Assembly (NCBI GenBank): GCA_032622095.1
Contig: CP136062.1
Coordinates: 11,929,710-11,993,709 of the forward strand
Direction: 5' to 3'
Length of the DNA: 64,000 nt
Origin: Siphonodentalium dalli
Taxonomy: Eukaryota > Mollusca > Scaphopoda > Gadilida > Siphonodentaliidae
The notes below the pieces were generated by a model, which was not told the DNA's origin, made no database searches, and saw nothing but the letters and a program-made list of their open reading frames with translations. A program made the position numbers and the translations under genes. Positions 1 through 15,300 of the stretch are shown here, in pieces; the first letter of the stretch is position 1, and the number at the start of each line of letters is the position of its first letter.

Positions 1-80
1 AAACTTAACAGGCGTGGATTCCAGTATATACTTTTATAACTGGCTGGGAGAATCCTTTAGTATAGGAAGAGTTAATTTAC

Positions 81-390
81 CTATTATAAATAGATACTGT
101 CCACTTCAGATTGAAGTCATTGTCAATGCTGCGTTCTTTTCGACTACTTTTATAATAACGTTCGTACTCATCGATAGCCCTGTACTCTCGTCTGTGAAGA
201 ACGTGGCTTTTTCCACAATAAACGGTCATGTTAAGTAACTCGCACTTGACGCCGACACAAACATTCCGCGCCTCCAAATAGAACAGCGTATCGGATGCTA
301 TCTTGTCCAGCGGGTTGGTCCTTATGAGTTCACACGGCCGTCGCACCACAAAGCTGTATTCTTGGCTGATACGTTTTGGATGATGCTTTC
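81..390 (-). CDS. exon 21: basic four-cysteine region
   Basis: 310 bases, acceptor 'atgttttccag', donor 'gtaaat', phase 1 in and 2 out, so coding continues beyond the left edge. Encodes [36 protein letters not shown], and [19 protein letters not shown]. Four cysteines, one sequon (NMT), and a strongly basic stretch with an RKER minimal furin-type motif. The start (RRPC) resembles that of exon 20, so it may be a diverged relative, but I do not recognise a named domain. Confidence 0.78.
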
Positions 391-3300
391 CTGGAAAACA
401 TTCCGAGTTATTATTATTATTATTACCATTTTAATATATTTAGCGGGACCAGACCAAGGTCCTAAGCTATATTTCCTTTAAACCACACCAGTGATTGACA
501 GGGCTTTCCGGAGTATATGCTAGCATCACCAAATTCACCCTCTGGGTACTTCATTCTGCTTAGACCTCATCTGCTATGGGAGACATAGATACAGATTGAA
601 GTTTCCAAATGTTAAATATTGTGATGTACACCCACTGGGAACCTCGATAATGCAATGTGCCGTCTGCCAATTTGGTGATATAGAGAAACTAGACTAAAAA
701 AGAAATAGAATCTTTGTGAAAAAGTTCTGTATAATTTGATAATAAAGAAACTTTCCAGAGAAGATGAGGACTAAGCAGAATGAGATCCCAGATGGTGAAT
801 TTAATGATGCTAGCCCGCTATGCAGGATAGCGTCACTAAATTCACCCTCTGGGAACCTCATTCTGCAAATGATAAGAACACTAAACTCAGGCTTGATCAG
901 ATGCTATAAGTAGATTGGCCGCTTTCCTCCGAAATCATTATGAATATGTTATGAAGCCCTGATTTCAGATTTAGAGGGATGCAAGGCTTTATGAAATCAT
1001 TATGAATATGTTATGAAGCCCTGATTTCAGATTTAGAGGGATTCAAGGCTTTATGAAATCATTATGAATATATTATGAAGCCCTGATTTTAGATTTAGAG
1101 GGATGCTCCAGTCTATATGGGGCTCTATATGGGTTAGAGGGATGCAAGGCTTTTGTATTGGGCAGGCTGAAAATATAGTGCCTGACATTTGCAGAATGAG
1201 GTCCCACTCCGCAAAGCATAACTAAATTCACCTTCTGCGGACCTCATTCTGCTTAGTGAATGTTCATACGACCACGATACAATCGTAAGTGGAAGGATTT
1301 CTGTCATAGGAAGTAACCGGTAGTTAGACTGCGCATGCTCACGTCAAAATCGCAAGTCCAAAAATAATATCAAGCACTGTTTGAATTTAGATTCAAAATC
1401 GTTGCGTATCCTTGGATACCTCCACTTGCGACGTAATCGCAGTCGTGTGTATGTAAAAATCACATGCTTTACGAACAACCTACGATATCATCATGTACGA
1501 TCGTGTGAACAAACTATCCATGATCTTGTTGGGCCCGATTACTCCACTTACGATTGTATCGTGGTCATCTGAACGTTCACTTAGGTCTTATCATCGGTAG
1601 AAATATTTTAGCCTCATTAGAAACTACATTCTGCTTAGGCCTTATCTTTTCTCAAAAGTTTTCTATAGAAACTTCTTCACATAGATTCTATTTCTTTTTT
1701 AGTATAGTTTCTCTATATCTCCAAATTGGCAGATGACACATTGCATAATCGAGGTTCCCAATGGGTGCACATCACCATCTGGGAACGTAAATCTGAGTCT
1801 ATGTCTCCAATAGCAAATGAGACCCAAGCCGACCACAGTCTATTATGCCTGACAGGCGAACTTTAGAAGTTTTGTAATATAAACTTCACCATTATTGTTG
1901 ATATGACCACTTACCGAGACAGACATCTTAAGATTACAGTATCATATGAGGTGTGAGTACTTACGGAGACAGACGTCTTGGGTTAGAAGCAGTTTTGTCA
2001 GCAGACGTTCACTGCTTTCATCGCTACAGCTGAAGTTTGTGGGGAACATCGGGTTTACGGTGTCATATGAGTTTTCACACAGTATATGACACAAGTCGAG
2101 CTGCGCCTTGTCATAACCGCATACAAATGCTGCGTTCTTTAACCTTGGTAAGTTACATGGCCGCTCTGTAAGTTAAACATAGCATATTATTCAATAATTT
2201 AATCATAAGGTGTCAATCCATGGAATACTTTAACCCTTTGAGTGCCAGGTCCCATTTTTGTATCAACCCATTTTCCCTGTGCCAATGCATTCTCTTATAT
2301 ATGCGAGTCGATCATTCTCCAAATGCCAGACACATTGGCCTAACAATTTTTCATCATTTGTTATTATTTTTTTACAATTTTAATTAATTTTTTCTTATAA
2401 TCTTTAACAGAATTATTTTGTAGGTTTAGTGCCAGGAATCTTACGTTTTACCTGGGCATCAAAATTATTACTATGAATACTTGGTGATAGTTTTGAGTTA
2501 TAACATGCCTAAGGTTTTATTCAGTTTGTTTTTAAATTTGCTATAGCATGGTAAATTAAGGCCGATGAGATCGGCCCCTGGCACTGAAAGGGTTAAAACA
2601 ATTGGCTGACACAGACTTTGTCATTTAGGTTATTTCTTGATAACCTAAATTTCTTGATTTCTTTATCTGCTACAAAAATGACAGCAGCGCCAAGTGACCA
2701 TGCCTATACCGTGTGCCTAAAAAATGTACATGGAAACTGTTTTGTTTCGATACTTCCTACCATTTATCATGAAATTTCTGCATCATAATTCCTTCAGGTA
2801 TGACTGTATTTACAATAACCGTACTACATGCTAATATTCAGTGCACAAGTAACCAGACAAATCAACAAGATGGAACGTTTGCAAATAAATGAAACAAGGC
2901 AATTAAAACTAACAAGGGTTTGTGCCACCGCAAGCCTTGAAATAGGGTGTCTGTCATTTGCAGAATGAGGTCCCCAGAGGGTGAATTTAGTGATGCTACC
3001 TCAGCTATCCGGTGCCACGTGGTGTGTGATCAGTTGTGACAAGCCAGTAAAAAATACTGAATTACCGACGAGACGCAATCATATAAGTCATTTGAGTTCT
3101 CACACAAGATATTACACAAGTAGAGCTGCGGTTTATCGTAACCGCAAACAAATGCTCAACGTGGTATGTTATACAATTTCAATAATAATAATAGTTTATT
3201 TTATATACTATTATCCACCAACATGCTCTAGTCGACATAAACAGTAGTTCTTTATATAAATCCCTCCTAGTGTATTTATTACCAGAACATTTAAATCCTG

Positions 3301-6300
3301 ATGAAAAGTTGTCGTTACAGACTTTGAACATGGAATTGAATTTAGAGAAGAAAATTAGGTTTATAACAAAAAAGTGAAGAACTTATTTTAATGTATGGAA
3401 TCTGTAAATCGTCGATTAGCGATATATTTCAGTTAAAACTGTGACAAAATATTTAAGAAATAAATACACTGCACATCAGCATGTATAGTAGAATTTGACC
3501 ACAAAGAAACTGACGCATCATCCTAAATCAATTTCTTTGTGATCAAATTCTACTATACACGCCGATGCACAGTGTATTTATTTCTTTTGTATTCGACTAT
3601 GTTTTGGTCGAAATTGTAGTGACAGACATGCAACCTGCTATATAATAGTCCAGTTTTTATCCCTGTGTAGTCATTAGCATGAACGTGCTGTACGACCCAT
3701 TCCCTGAGAAACAAATTAGGGTATCAGCCTAATTCCGCGCGCAAAGTTATGAACAAGAGCACCGTCAGGCATGGCTTAATACGCTTGTTGCAAAGTTGTC
3801 ATCTTTCAATTACTATCAAAGAAAATTGGCTATCAGGTACCAAACCCAACCAAATTCGAACTATACCTATATTTTGGTATGACTGAGCCACATACCAAGT
3901 TTAGTTGTGATCAGATAATCCAAACACAAGTTTTTCAAACGGGTGTATAAAAAGATTTGATACTGCAGGATACTGTATAGAAAATATATGTAGAACAAGT
4001 ACAATATAACATACATTCACGAAAATAAATTCATAGAAATTTATCCGGTGAAAATATACACTGACTGGATAAGTATATAGAGGATACCTACGGCTTTTGA
4101 CTGAATAGAAGAATTATCATGAGTGGGTACAAGCAAATACCGATATTCGATATTTGCTTGTACCCACAAATGATAATTCTTGTGTTCAGTCAAAAGCCGT
4201 AGGTTTCCTTTTTATTATATTCAGTTTCGTTATTTCAATTTACAATTATTTCTCTCATGCGATTGTTTTGCCAAATTAAATGCAGACGAAAAAGAATCAG
4301 CTGATTGACTCATCTCTGGCTCATAGAGAAAACACTACACGAAGCTCGATAACGCTCTGTAACGTGCATTCCCATAAGAGATCAGTACAGACTATCACCA
4401 TCTTAAAAGTACTCGATAGCAACGTAATGAGGGCTAATACGAAAAGCAAATAACATTTTGGTATTAGCTCGCTGGGACAAGCAATTGATACGCCGTTTAT
4501 TCCCCGACCCTTTAGAGCTATTTCACTGTAGAGCATATAATATAACACGGAACATGTTAATCTGACTTCTCACCTTGTACGATTGTTAGCGTGAAGTTAC
4601 AGTACGCCACATTCCCAGAAAAATCCTCTGCCCTGTATGAGACGAGGTGTTTACCAGGATCAAACTCTGTACTAGGGTGATGTGACCCCACGGCAGTGTC
4701 ATTCACTAACCCGACATTATCGTAGGCTAGCGGCAGCTTCCAGAACAATCGCTCTCTCTCCTGATTCGTTCTAGTCACCTGGTCGATTGGACAATAGTCA
4801 AACTTGGGAGGCTCAGAATCTGAAGAAAAAACAATAATCCAATTTGAATGAGGTCCCCAGGGCTGAATTTAGTGACGCTATCCCACATAACCATTTCACC
4901 CTCTGGGGACCACATTCTGCATGGCCTCACTGCTTTGGGAGACATAGACTCAGATTGAAGTTCCCAAATGGTGAATATTATGATGTACACCCACTGGGAA
5001 CCTCGATTATGCAATGAGTCATCTGCCAATTTGGGGATATAGAGAAACTAAACTAAACAAGAAATAGAACCTAAGTTTCTATAGAAATTTGTTAATAAAG
5101 AAACTTTCCAGAGAAGATGAGGCCTAAGCAGAATGAGGTCCCCTGAGGGTGAATTCACCCTCTGGGGGACCTCATTCTCCAAATGACAGACACGCTATAA
5201 TCAGGCTACCAGAACAATCACTCTCTCTCCTGATTCGTTCTAGTCACCTGGTCGATTGGACAATAGTCAAACTTTGGAGGCTCAGAATCTGAAGAAAAAA
5301 CAATAATCCAATTTTGGTTTAGAGATATTGCAACACTGTTTGCTAATATATATTATGTCTAACCCATAGAGAGCCCCATACAGACTAGAGCAGATGACAC
5401 GCTGTAGTCCATGCTTCCATCTGTGTGAGGCTCCCTGTGGGTTAAACATGAAACCCTCACATTCCACAGAGAGCCCCATATATACTGGAGCAGACCACAC
5501 TCTGTAGTGCATGCTTCCATCTGTGTGAGGCTCCCTGTGGGTTAAACATTACAAATCAACCATTACAAACACTCACCGTCGACCATCACTGTAACGAAAC
5601 ACACAGCCATCTGGCTGTATGAATCGACCATATATAACACTCACCGTCGACCATCACCGTAACAACACACACAGCCATCTGGCCGTATGAATCAACCATA
5701 TATAACACTCACCGCCGACCATCACCGTAACAACACACACAGCCATCTGGCCATACAAATCGATCATATATAACACTCACCGTCGACCATCACCGTAACG
5801 ACACACACAGCCATCTGGCCGTATGAATCGACAGCCTCATATATGATCTTTTGTTGCCCCATCTCGTCTTTTCCCGTCCATTTTATGACAGTTGAGGCCT
5901 TGTTGTTGTTGTACGGGTGACTCGAGGTCAGATCTAACAGGTCACCATACGAGTCGACAGCATACCATGTGACCAGCAGTTTGGATCGGTCTTTGTTTGA
6001 CGCCGTTTCTAATTTAATCACTTCATTATCGGGGCAGCCAACAAAGTGAGGACCAACTATAAAGAGAATGAACATTTAATCACTTCATTTTATTCCCATC
6101 TAAGAGCTCTTTCAAAGCGTAATTAAAGAGTGCAGAATTGACCAATATTACTAAATATGTCAAATATAATTGAATCTTTTTAAGAAATTCAACATTTTGT
6201 ACCGAATAATTTAGAAGTCGCGATGTCATAAATTTATTTAATTTCCAGCACATGATAATAACATCGAAATTAAACAAAGAAAATATATCTTGCATCGATT

Positions 6301-9300
6301 TATAAACGCAATTAAAGTTTGTTAAAAGTGATTAATCTCTGTTAAAATAATGTCACAAGGCGCAGAAGATATTCTGAGAGAATGCGTAGCATCAACTTTC
6401 GTAGGAAACGAAAAGGCTTTTGCGGAAAGTAAATGCTTACGCGGAAACTAAACCAAAACTACATTATGTCAATCAAAGTTATTTTAAAGACAAATGTGGG
6501 CGGTGACGTCATATTGCATACTATATACTGTGGAAGTTATTTATAGCGACAGTAATGCGGTTTCTTCAGACTCAGTACTTTTCGAGTCTGAGTATGGTTA
6601 TAATCAGACTGGTACAGGATCTGTAATGCTGCACCACCACAGCCTTGGGTTAAATGTGAAAAAGGTGACCTGGACATGGAATACTTGGGTTAAGAGAGTC
6701 AAATTTAAGTTTACAAGGATAGTGTATCAAATTCTACCAACACCCATCAAGATAAAGACACATCACTGCTGACCCACTAATATCAATTATATAGCAGAGC
6801 TGTCAACAAATCACAGACATTGTTTATATTGATGCTGGCATCATCTCTATTAAACCAATAACATTTATAATGACCTCAGGCCATCTGTCGAGTGATATAC
6901 TCAGTGATATACACAGCTTTCTTTATTTGCACATTGGCATAAGATACATCAGAAATAAAATCGCCTTATCAATAGCTAAGTAGTCCAAAGCCATGGGATG
7001 GAATTGTGAATTGGGTTTATGTCTGGAAATGTCAGACACACTATACCCACGCTTGGTCAGTAATGTAAACCTCACTGATAAAGTTTAATTTTAACCCACA
7101 GGGAGCCTCACACAGCTGGAAGCATGCACTACAGACTATCGTCTGCCCCAGTCTATGTGGGGCTCACTATGGGTCAGACACTATATCCAGGCTTGGTCAG
7201 TAATGTAAACCTCACTGATAAATTTAATTTTAACCCACAGGGAGCCTCACACAGCTGGAAGCATGCACTACAGTCTGTCGTCTGCCCCAGTCTATGTGGG
7301 GCTCACTATGGGTCAGACACACTATATCCAGACTTGGTCAGTAATGTAAACGTTACTGATAAAGTTTAATGTTAAACCCACATGGAGCCTCACACAGATG
7401 GAAGCATGCACTACAGAGTGTAGTCTGCTCCAGTCTATGTGGGGCTCTCTATGGGTCATACACACTATATCCAGACTTGAACACAAACCTCTCGGATTGG
7501 TATCAAACACTTCTGGAGGTATTGGTACAGCTCGGGAAGTTGACGAAGCAACAACATCAGGCATCGGATTTAAGGTCGTGCGAAGGTCGTATTCTGTATC
7601 ATCCATAGAAACAATATTAGATGGTTGAGTGTAGTTAGAAGAGACCTCAGTCGATGTCATTGTTGCTGGGGATGTCGTCATGCTGTCTGGGATAGCTCGC
7701 TCTTCTGAAATTACAAACGTAACTACAGTAATGCCCTAAGTAATCGACTCCTTAACCACAGCAGAATTATGGGTAACTTTTCAGGATTTAGTCGGAAATA
7801 TGGCTTATTGCCATTCATCGGAAAGCTCTAAATCCTGAAAAGTTACCCATAATTCTGCTGTGGCTAAAGAGTCGATTATTTAGAGCATTACTGTATTCTG
7901 AGTTTAGTGCATCTGCCATTTGCAGAATGAGGTCCTCAAGAGGGTGAATTTAATGACGCTATCCCGAAACTATCGAAACTTAGATTCTATTTCTTTGTTA
8001 GTTTAGTTTCTCTATATCCCCAAATTGGCAGATGACACATTGCATAATCGAGGTTCCCAATGGGTGTACATCACAATATTCACCATTTGGTAACCTCAAT
8101 CTGAGTCTATGTCTCCCATAGCAGATGAGGCCATGTAGAATCGGGTGGTGAATTTGGGGATAGCCTCACTAAATTCACCCTCTGGGGACCTCATTATGCA
8201 AATTGCAGACACAATAAACTCAGGCTTGGATATAAAATCATGGGTATTCAGCAGACCTGTTAAGTTTTGAAAATGTCAATCCATGAGATTTTTGCGGGAG
8301 GTATGCCCAAATATGTTCATGTTCCAAAAATAATTTTTATGATGAAGATTACAGTTTTTATGAGTTTCTATTTCTGTTTATTTTATAAATAAATAGACCT
8401 AAATAAAATGGTGATGAATATCTTGTTAAGAATATAATGAAACCTGTTATGAGCCACACACATATAGAAGGATCTATTCTGGATTGTCGTCTGCTCACGT
8501 CTGTTAGGGGCACCATATGGATGGCAAAATACTATAAAATATGAAGTGGGTGTAATTTTAAACAGACATAACAAACAGTTTGTTTGTCTGGGAATGCCTT
8601 GTCCCTAAATAAGTTTCGGAATGATATCCCAGATACCATGGTTAATTCATTTGACTTTGCATGACTAAATCCTTTGGCACGGGCTACAAGTCGTATCTTT
8701 GGTCCAATCATAATGAAATTTGTCATGGATGTTAACAATGACATGAGATGGGAGGCCAAATTCACATTTAATTAAGGATTAACTGTCAATCCTGCGCGAG
8801 TGCAAATGCGCCCAAAACATTACGCGTTCTTCTTCTCCACAATCAATGACGCTGTAATTATGGTTGCAATTATGACCCTCTTGCGCGTTCACCGAGAAAT
8901 AATTGCAACAAGTCACGTGGGCGCCGACCAATCGGAATGCTGGATTTAGTGATAATCACACTCAGTATGTAAATATTAGTTGATAATGCTATTATGCTTA
9001 AGCGTAATGCCATTATGCTTGAGTGTAATTGCCTCACTTACAACTCCATTATGCTTAAGCATAATAGGTTTTCATAGCCTTATTACCTTACATATAATGG
9101 TATCATCTAAGGTACGGGAGGCCAAATTCACCTTTAATAGCCAATTACACTTAAGCTAATTCATTACGCTTAAGCGTAATGCCGTTGCTCTTAATGCCAT
9201 TACGCTTAAGTGTAATTCAGATTTCCATTACACTTAAGCCAAATGCCAGTACGCGTAAGTGTAATGCAATTATGCTTAAGCATAATGCAATTATGCTTAA

Positions 9301-12300
9301 TCATAATTCAAATTCCATATTTCAAAACTCCCCTGAAGCTGAAATAGAGCAGCCAATTACTGATGCTAGTAACTTTTAATATATATTTACCTTAGATTAT
9401 ACCATTATACGTATATAGGTAGTAAGGCTATGAAAACCTATTACGCTTAAGCATAATGTCATTATGCTTAAACGTAATGCAGTTGTGAGTGAGGCAATTA
9501 TGCTTAAACATAATGGCATTATGCCTGAACGTAATAGTATTACACTTAAGCGTAATGGCATTACACTTAAGCATCATTGCATCATGCTTAAGCATTATGC
9601 TTAATAATTAGCTATAATTTTTGGCCTCCCATACTAAGGTAAATATATGTCAAAAGTTACTAGCATCAGTAATTGGCTGCATCCATTTCAGCTCCAGGGG
9701 AGTTTTGAGATAAGGAATGTGAATCACACTTAAGCGTAATACCATTACGCTTAAGAGCAATGCAATTATGCTTAAGCATAATACAAATTGCATTATGTTT
9801 AAGCGTAATGCCATTACCCTTAATGGAATTACTCTTAAAGGCACGTGCGGCCTTAATTGTCGAAAATATTCATATTTGTTCCAAACACCGTAAACAGAAA
9901 AACATTAAAACGCATACAGTTCCGTTCATATATACCATGACCATCGCATAAACAGCATGTTATCATAAAGACATACTATATTTTACGTAAGCAAGAGCCT
10001 GATTGTGTTACAGAAGACAGCACAGTGCTACTGGCTAATCACACACAAATGGCATAAATGCTCTTTATTAGTTCCATATCAGGTATTCACCAACAAAGAA
10101 CGCTCTTTATGTTTACCATCATAATATAAACAAACATCAGAAAAGTAACTTTTTATGCTTTTGTTTACATAACAAAGGTCAAATATATGACCATAACATA
10201 CTGTTTATGCGATATTTCTTATTTGTATACGGACAAAGTCTATCTACATTTTGATGTTCTTTCTGTTTGTGGCGGTTTTTGACGGGTGAAGATATTTTCA
10301 CAGGATACCCACCGCCAAGGCCAACCGTGTCTTTAAGCATAATAGCATTACGCTTAAGCATAATGGAAATATGAATTATGCTTAAATATAATGGCATCGC
10401 TTAAGCGTAATTGGCTTTTAAATGTGAGTTTGGCCTCCCATGGATTCGTGGCTTTGTCTGAATTACTTCACGGAACCCAAATAACTAAAATTAATACACC
10501 TCAATTAGAAAATGAAATGTGGTTTTAATTATTTGTCGAATCAAACATTATCTGCCTTTTACTTACGAACACATTTTCCACCAATATACTCAGCAAACAT
10601 GTCGTCACAAGCACATGATGTAGAAGCTATCTTCTGATTGGTCGAGAGCCCTTCGTGGCAGGGTTTACACGAGCCGTTGTTAAACTGTTCTTTGTAGAAG
10701 TTTAGTGGGCATGCTGAAAATGGAATGAAAGTGTCAATGACTGGAACTTCCTGAAATTTTACAAAAACCCTCTGTGAATCCATTCTCTTATATATACGAG
10801 TCTCCAATAGGGAGCCTCACATATATAACAGAATACATTGGCCTAAACATTATTTACCTTGACCTTGTAAGCCAGTGTATTCTCTTACATATGCAAGGCT
10901 CCCTATGCAAAAAAAAACCCAAAATTTCTGAAATTACACCGGAAGTTGGTGTTTAAGATGACAGCGCACTTGCGCCAATATCTACAGTAACATGCTCATT
11001 GTTGCTGGAGGGGTTAGGTTACTACGTTTTCAGATTTTTGCAGTTTTCGACCAGGAACCAGTCTATTCAACAAGAGACATTGAGTGCGCGCAAATAAACA
11101 GACAAGAGAGTCGCACAAACAATGACAGACGACAACTAGATAGAAATTTTCATTCACTAAGCAGTTATATCAACTTTGAGATGAAAATCATTCATTAAAA
11201 TGTACTTTTATTTCTGACCCTGATCTAGAAATTTTAGAAAGTTGTTGTCGAATTTCGTGTGATAGACTGGTCCTTGTCTTTGTTCACAGAAAAGTTGAAA
11301 ACGTAGTAACATGACCCTTTCTGCCTCATTGTGTCCTATTATTTGTGCTGCCAAAGGTATATATTTTGAAAGGAAAATAATCCATATATGGTCTTAGGCC
11401 AAAATTACATGAACGCATGTTTCTGGTAATGGGTCCAAAAACTTTTGGGGCGGGCGGGCGATTTTGCATTTTATTTTATTTTTTCATTTTATTTTTCAAA
11501 AGTTAACTAACAACCGAATGTAAAGAGCATTTATGAAGTCAGACATCAGAAATAGAGAAAATGATATACTGCATATACATGCAATAATATCCGAAAACAA
11601 CATTTACAAATAAATCAGCTTAGAATAGCGAAGTTCCAAATACGTTGTATGGACTTTCATGTGACAGAATGGCACCATGGATCATAAAGGAAAATAAATG
11701 GTTTCTGGTCTGCCTTTTATGTTTATCTCCGATGAAATTCAGTCACATGATAGTGCACCCTACTATTTTCATTTCTTCACTGTGCTCACACGTTTATCTA
11801 TCACAGCTTTAAACCAGCCTTACATATATATCATAATATATTAATAATGCACGGCTTATCCAAGGGGGGGGGGCCAGAAAAAAACTGCAGGACACAACGT
11901 ACCGGGGGGTGGGGGGGGTACCTAGACGTCAAAAATTTACACGTAAATTTTTTCCTTATTCATTTAGGGGGGGGGGGGGGGGGGTTGTCGGAAAAAATTT
12001 GCATGCAATTTTTTTCAAAATATGTATTTTCAGACTCACAACTTCAATTTTCTCTCATTTTATAGAATATGGATTAACCTTAATATCCAAATCATATATA
12101 CATGAGTAGTACAATCCACATAAAACAATTTTGGATAACCACTGTCTTGGTTTACATGTGATATTGACCCCATTAACCCTCTTAATAATGCCGAGTGTCT
12201 ACCAGTCGAATGCAGAATTCTACCCTGCGATCGCTTATCTGGCAAATTTTTACTGCAGAACTATCCCATGTATTAAACAATTTCTCCTCCAATGGTATCA

Positions 12301-15300
12301 GAAAACAGTTATATGCTGGTATCTCACTCATCTCATTTGCATCTTTTTCAAAGTCGAGGTAATGACTAGTTGTCATTTTTTAAAGTGCATACAAAGCGTT
12401 GCGATCACCAATATACATGTTTGTACATGTCATGACATCACGAGGTACAAATCTGCGTTCTACTGGTAGACAATGACCATATACACTCCGGTGTTTTTTT
12501 CGGTTTCCGGTCAAACCGAGTTGTTGTCCGGCTGGGGTAGATTTGATTTTTCTGGGGGGGGGGGGGGGGGGAAATGGTCAGTGGAAAAAAACTGCAGTTT
12601 TTGCTGTTTTTTTTTTGGGGGGGGGGGGGGTACCCAAACCGAAGAAAACAGTTTTTTCCACCCTGTGTCTGCAGTTTTTTTCCCGCCCCCCCCTGGCTTA
12701 TCATTAACTATGCGGTAGTATGCCAACAGAACCATCGGGACATGTGGACTACACTACATGTATTATGACTGTATTCCTGTTTTGACATTGTCAATGAGAA
12801 GACATGCATTAACCCTTTGAGTGCCAAGTCCGCTATTTTTATCAACCCATATACCCTGTGCCAATGCATTCTCTTATATATGCGAGTTGACCATAGGTCG
12901 CCTCGCATATATAAGAGAATGCATTGGCCTAACAAATTTTCATCATTTGTTATTATTTTTTACAATTTAAAAAACAAAAATTCTTATATTCTTTAACTCT
13001 TTCAGTGCCAGACATATTTTGTAGGTTTAGTGCTAGGGAATCTTACGTTTTTCATGGGCATCAAAATTATTACTATGAATACTTGGTGATAGTTTTGAGT
13101 TAATAACATGCCCCTAAGGTTTTATCCAGTTTGTTTTTAAATTCGCTACAGCATGCTTAAGCATACCCAAAAACATTCAACCCAAAACAAAACAAAACCC
13201 AAAAAGAGCCGATTTTACAAACGAAATGCTGCATATGAAAAACAGGTTGCGCCAAAGGTTTCTGTACATGTACTGATGTAGGTCGCGCTATCACTTATTC
13301 TCACCGTAATAAGTTAATTATTGCCTAATCAATTTGATCAAGTCCCAAAATGAGTTACTCAAAATTATAAACTTTCATTAAGTTGCTCATTGGTAGGTAG
13401 TTAATGGTAATAGTGATTATCAGAGTTTGAGTAACTATTCTGATACGCCTAACCTATGGGTTACCTAACCTGGAACACTGGGTGACATTGGTGTGAATTC
13501 TTGCAAAATGTCTCTGATTTTTTCACAATTGCCACAAATTCTGGAAATTGGTCTCAGATTTTACAATTTACGACAATCTTATGGTGACTTTTTAGTTACA
13601 ACTAACATCGTCTCTTCCTGATGCATGTATTTATTTTTTAAATTTATTGTTAGCAAAGATCGAAATGATCATAAACTTGTTTATTATCAATTAAAATGGG
13701 AAAGGAAATCATTCGGTTTGGTTGGCGATTATCGCAATACGATAGGGAACACCGTGTGCGTAACATAACTATCACAAATATAACGTACACTGGGGACAAC
13801 TTATCGCCAATTTCATGTCTAAGATATTTTAAACATAACATCTCTGACTTGTTTTATGTTAATTATTTTCAAGAAAAGAAATAATAAAGGGTTGATAAAT
13901 ATAAATAACGACAAATAAATTCAAATTAGCATTTTCCCGTGAAACTCAGGCAAGTGAGGTACAAAAAATTATGATATTTGCATGAGTACGAACGTCGGGG
14001 TGTTCCCCTATCGTATTGCGGTAATCGCCAACCATTCGAGTGGAACACTCAAAAATTAGTACTGTCTGCTTGACAACTAAACGGACAGAAACTAATTAAA
14101 TACATTAGGTGGCAATGATCAGACACTTGTGAGATCATTATCAGAAAAAATTATAGCAGTGTGCAGTAAACTGCATGACCAAACTAAAAAAAAAAGGCCT
14201 GACAATGATTAACAAAGCTTTAAAAGAAATGTTTATCGAAGAAAAAGGTCAAAATCGATAAAATGATTTTGGGAACGGCGTTTTAGATTGGGGCAGGGAG
14301 ATACATGAAACACACATTCAATTTATTTTGGCCTTATGGATGTTTAAACAATATAATTTCCGCTCGGCCGTCCTGAATTTAATTTCACCTGCCCGTCCTG
14401 AATTTAATTTCCGCCCGCCCGTCCTGAATTTAATTTCCGCCGGACCATCCTCAATTTAATTTCCACCCACCCGCCCGCCTGCCCTTCCTCAATTTAATTT
14501 CCACCTGCCCGTCCTCAATTTAATTTCCACCCGCCCGCATGCCCTCAATTTTCTCTATGCCCTCTATGTTACCGGAAACATCAATAATTCTTTTTTAGGC
14601 TTAATAAAAACGAGAGGACGATCACGATCGGCAGATGTTTAACCCATACCTTGGCGACAGCGATGAGCTATTTTCATATATCCTTACCCCATCCTTTTCA
14701 TGAGTGCAAAACTTTAAACAATTCACACCTTACTATTAATTCACAAGTGAAATCACACTTATTGGGCACCTTGCTCACATTAACACAATGTTAACACAGA
14801 CGTGGCTTTGATTTCAACCTATTAGTGACTCCAACACAGATACATGTATGTCTTATAGAGTTATAAGGCTAATTAAGCTCAATCCATAGTCGGAGAGAAG
14901 CACCATAGCTGTTAAATATCAAATAGTTAAGAAATTAGGTAGATAAACATCATAGCAACTCAATTTATCTATTTATTACATTGGAACATGAGACATTACA
15001 TATTGTGTGTTTTTTTTTATTATCATTGCTATTTTTTTGTTTATTATATTTTGTGTCAGCTGCATATTAAAAATTCATAGCAACCTATTAATATTTCACC
15101 ACTAAAAAACAATCAATACCTGATCAACTATAGAAGTGAGGGATGTATAGACCTGGATATAAAATATGATTGCTAATGATTGGATATAAATGTTAATTTT
15201 CTTGTAAGTTGATCATTAGAAAGATATGTTTGTGAACAGTTTAAATATAATTAAAGTTAAGGTTAATATTATCACAACCATTCGATCGATACCAAAATCT

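Noticed and set aside
1-45. Possible next exon of the gene (SIYWNPRLLS on the minus strand)
   Set aside because: It would require a ~40-base intron after exon 21, too short for normal splicing, and the acceptor is weak.
6520-6965. tRNA-derived SINE or tRNA gene in family V
   Set aside because: I looked for A/B-box-like promoter words and a cloverleaf and could not fit either convincingly.
12131-12469. A 112-codon plus-strand open frame
   Set aside because: No homology, splice or composition signal recognised; A/T-rich chance frame with overlapping frames on the other strand.
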